Positions 62,092-64,000 of a stretch of 64,000 nucleotides of DNA are shown piece after piece; positions within the stretch are counted from its first letter, which is position 1; each line of letters opens with the position of its first letter. The translations under genes were made by a program, and so were the position numbers. Where the stretch lies: positions 372,001 to 436,000 of the forward strand of contig NZ_FSRB01000001.1 of NCBI RefSeq assembly GCF_900129635.1, written 5' to 3'. Source of the stretch: Singulisphaera sp. GP187. GTDB lineage: Bacteria; Planctomycetota; Planctomycetia; Isosphaerales; Isosphaeraceae. The notes beneath the pieces were generated by a model. That model worked only from the letters and a program-made list of their open reading frames with translations, did no database searches and was not told the origin of the DNA.

Positions 62092-63126
62092 TCAAGGCGG
62101 CAAGAGCCGGCGGAATCCGTGTCCGAGGATGATGGGAAAGAGCGCCAGGTTGCGAATCATCGCCGCGGTTTTGGAATAGCTTGGCGGGCGACTCGATTGG
62201 CCGTTCTTCGCTCGAGCCAGGTTCGCGGCCAAAGCGCGGAGATGTGAGGGGCCGAAGGGGCCGTTGTGGATCCGGTTGATGAGGTCGATGGGGAGGCCTG
62301 ACTCGCCGTGGAGTGCGCCCAGCCAGGCGCCGAGGATCGCGCCGATGGAGTCGGTGTCGCCACCGGCGGCAATCGCGTCGCTGAGCACTGGCAAGGGATC
62401 TGGACCCTGTCGCACGAAGCAGAACGTGGCGAATGCCAAGGTCTGAACCACATATCCCGAGGTTCCGCAGCTCCTGGCCGCCGCCTCATGGCTGACCCCT
62501 TTCAGAGCCAGTTGCCGCGCTCGATCGATCGCTTGGCCGAGTTCGGGATGGGTCACGACCTGGCGGGCCTCTTGCTGGCAGGCCGCGGCTGAGGTCTCCT
62601 GAGTGCTCCGGATGCAGGCCGCGGTCAGTTCGGCGACATAGAGGGCCCCTTCAATCGCACGTTCATCTCGGTGCGTGACTTGGGCGAGCGCCCGGCCGAA
62701 CGCGCGACGCGGTTCGACCCGGTCGTGGAAGAAGGCACCGACGATCGCGGCCCTCATTGCGGCCCCGTTCCCAGCCGACATCACGCCGCTTGGACGAATG
62801 CCGAACCCGATGCGAACGCAGGCGCGGATGGTCGCCAGACCGACGCCCCACGGGAGCCGGCAGAACCAGCCCAGCAGTGAGCGTCGGAAGGCCCGAGTGC
62901 ACTGCTCGAGGTCGTCGGGATACCGGATGAGGCTTTGAGCCACCAGGGCCGACTGCTCCGTATCGTCCGAGACGAATCCCGTGCGACCGAGGAGATGAAA
63001 TCGATCCATCCGTCCGAATCGTCGGGCGATGGCCCGCGCGGACATGCCCTCGGCGGGCAAGCCCAACGCGTCACCCAGGGCCGTGCCCAGCAGAGTTCCC
63101 GCCAATCGGTCGGTGATCGGATTCAT
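62092..63126 (-). CDS. ADP-ribosylglycohydrolase family protein
   Basis: 344 residues from ATG 63126. LAGTLLGTALGDALGLPAEG, FVSDDTEQSALVAQSLI (metal-binding DDT/E), SAGNGAAMRAAIVGAF and AGGDTDSIGAILGAWLGALH (second metal site) are the signatures of the DraG/ARH3 family. It likely removes ADP-ribose from proteins, or acts on a related O-acetyl or DNA adduct. Tail to tail with the GAF-PP2C gene. No toxin partner is visible nearby. Confidence 0.9.
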   Translation of the reverse strand: MNPITDRLAGTLLGTALGDALGLPAEGMSARAIARRFGRMDRFHLLGRTGFVSDDTEQSALVAQSLIRYPDDLEQCTRAFRRSLLGWFCRLPWGVGLATIRACVRIGFGIRPSGVMSAGNGAAMRAAIVGAFFHDRVEPRRAFGRALAQVTHRDERAIEGALYVAELTAACIRSTQETSAAACQQEARQVVTHPELGQAIDRARQLALKGVSHEAAARSCGTSGYVVQTLAFATFCFVRQGPDPLPVLSDAIAAGGDTDSIGAILGAWLGALHGESGLPIDLINRIHNGPFGPSHLRALAANLARAKNGQSSRPPSYSKTAAMIRNLALFPIILGHGFRRLLPP

Positions 63127-63360
63127 TGTTATTGAAGAGCGTGGACATGATCGTGGTTTGAGTAAGTTGGTCGCCTGGCCCAATCGCCACGGCCATCATT
63201 CTGCCCTGTGGCAAGTGACGGAGGATGGCAATGGGAGGACGAACGTTCCCTTGTCAGGCTGGGCCGTTCTGCCGTAGCTTTTTTTCAGAGTCGGCTTCTG
63301 GACTGTCGTTTCAGAGGACCGTTGGCCTTTCGACCCTCTCCTTCGGAAAGTTTCGCACGG

Positions 63361-64000
63361 ATGAATCCCGAGAAAAAGCCACGTGCCCTGCTCCTGGATC
63401 TGGATGGCACGATCGCGGATACTTTGCCACATATCTTCAACGCCTATCGTCATGCGGTGGCCCCTTGGGTCGCCAAGCCGCCGAGGGACGCCGAGGTTGA
63501 GGCGACGTTCGGGCCCGCCGAACGCGATTGTATCGGCGTGATGGTCCCTGTCGCCAACCTCGACGAGGCCGAGGAGCGGTTCCACTCCTATTACGAGGCC
63601 GAGCTCGGCCGGAACGTGCAGCTCGTCGAGGGGATTGCCGAGGTGATCGACCATGCTCGCTCGCTGGGCTGGAGAGTCGGGGTCTTCACGGGCAAGGGGA
63701 GACGGTCCGCGCAGTTCACCTTGGTCGAGCTGGGCCTCTGGGAGCGGATCGAGCACCTGGTTTCGAGTGACGACGTGACCCGGCCGAAGCCCGACTCGGA
63801 AGGGGTGTTTCAGGCCGCCGAAACGCTCGGGGTCCCCGTCGCTCGGATCCTAATGGCGGGGGATTCTCCCGCGGATATTCAAGCGGGCGGAGGGGCCGGA
63901 GCGCTGACCGCGGCCGTGCTCTGGGCGGCGTTCCGGCCCGAGCGACTGCGCGACGCCGGCGCTGACTTCGTCTGCGAACGGGTGTCCGACCTGCATGATG
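63361..64000 (+). CDS. HAD-superfamily hydrolase (phosphoglycolate phosphatase-like), 3' end outside window
   Basis: Starts at ATG 63361 (MNPEKKPRALLLDLDGTIAD) and stays open to the edge (213 codons visible). HAD motif I DLDGT, cap domain ~20-85, motif II VFTGKGRRS, motif III KP (RPKPDSEGVF) and motif IV MAGDSPADI are all present. HAD-IA subfamily, as in Gph or PpaX. A small-molecule phosphatase; substrate uncertain. Confidence 0.88.
   Translation, partial: MNPEKKPRALLLDLDGTIADTLPHIFNAYRHAVAPWVAKPPRDAEVEATFGPAERDCIGVMVPVANLDEAEERFHSYYEAELGRNVQLVEGIAEVIDHARSLGWRVGVFTGKGRRSAQFTLVELGLWERIEHLVSSDDVTRPKPDSEGVFQAAETLGVPVARILMAGDSPADIQAGGGAGALTAAVLWAAFRPERLRDAGADFVCERVSDLHD

Overview
The window looks like part of a high-GC Planctomycetota chromosome, most likely from the Isosphaeraceae or a relative. 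The evidence is inferential: a PVC-type heme-binding CxxCH protein fused to an SGNH domain, planctomycete-style sigma factors with C-terminal extensions, short palindromic intergenic repeats of the type 'CCCTGGGACCGCGGGCG...', GTG/TTG starts and dense ATGA-type overlaps. No rRNA is present. Four tRNA-like genes are seen: an Arg-like one, Cys, Lys(CTT) and Ala(CGC).

Left part (0-38.7 kb). Positions 1-4434 are the 3' part of a [NiFe]-hydrogenase accessory operon (DUF5947, DUF6084, two unnamed accessory proteins, maturation protease, DUF6893 micro-protein, HypA, HypB). The hydrogenase subunits are presumably just upstream of the window. A DNA glycosylase, two unusual 71-nt tRNA-like genes, and a CobW zinc-chaperone GTPase beside a zinc-ligand-free bL33 (a likely zinc-starvation pair) follow. 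Next come an octaheme HAO-family cytochrome with a membrane partner, a giant SGNH/beta-propeller/HEAT/cytochrome c protein, a group II intron, a translationally coupled recC-recB-recD operon, a mono-heme protein, a rhodanese and an ECF sigma/anti-sigma pair. A gene-poor stretch with small membrane proteins leads to bS21-like, tRNA-Lys, a uronate isomerase-like enzyme, a UVR-motif protein, PyrK and an RluB-type pseudouridine synthase with a long repetitive tail.

Accessory region (38.9-52.5 kb). After tRNA-Ala and a GNAT gene comes a mosaic of mobile DNA: an IS5-type relic split by a decayed IS630, an AT-rich TM-NACHT NTPase gene, an IS1634-type element, a partial duplicate of the GNAT gene, an IS4-type element, and two related rve-type insertion sequences that both need a +1 frameshift. 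The most notable result is that the NACHT ORF and the downstream multi-TM membrane ORF are two halves of one gene. The IS1634 element has 17-bp inverted ends and sits between two copies of TTGCGATC. Removing the element and one copy joins both halves in frame into a protein of about 1,100 residues: N-terminal TM helices, NACHT, helical region, several further TM helices and a soluble tail.

Right part (52.5-64 kb). Ordinary chromosome resumes with a Ski2-like helicase, a BCP-type peroxiredoxin, an ECF sigma factor with a C-terminal membrane and extracytoplasmic extension, an EamA transporter, a methyltransferase, a pyridoxamine-oxidase-fold protein, a tautomerase, a GAF-PP2C phosphatase, an ADP-ribosylglycohydrolase and the start of a HAD hydrolase.
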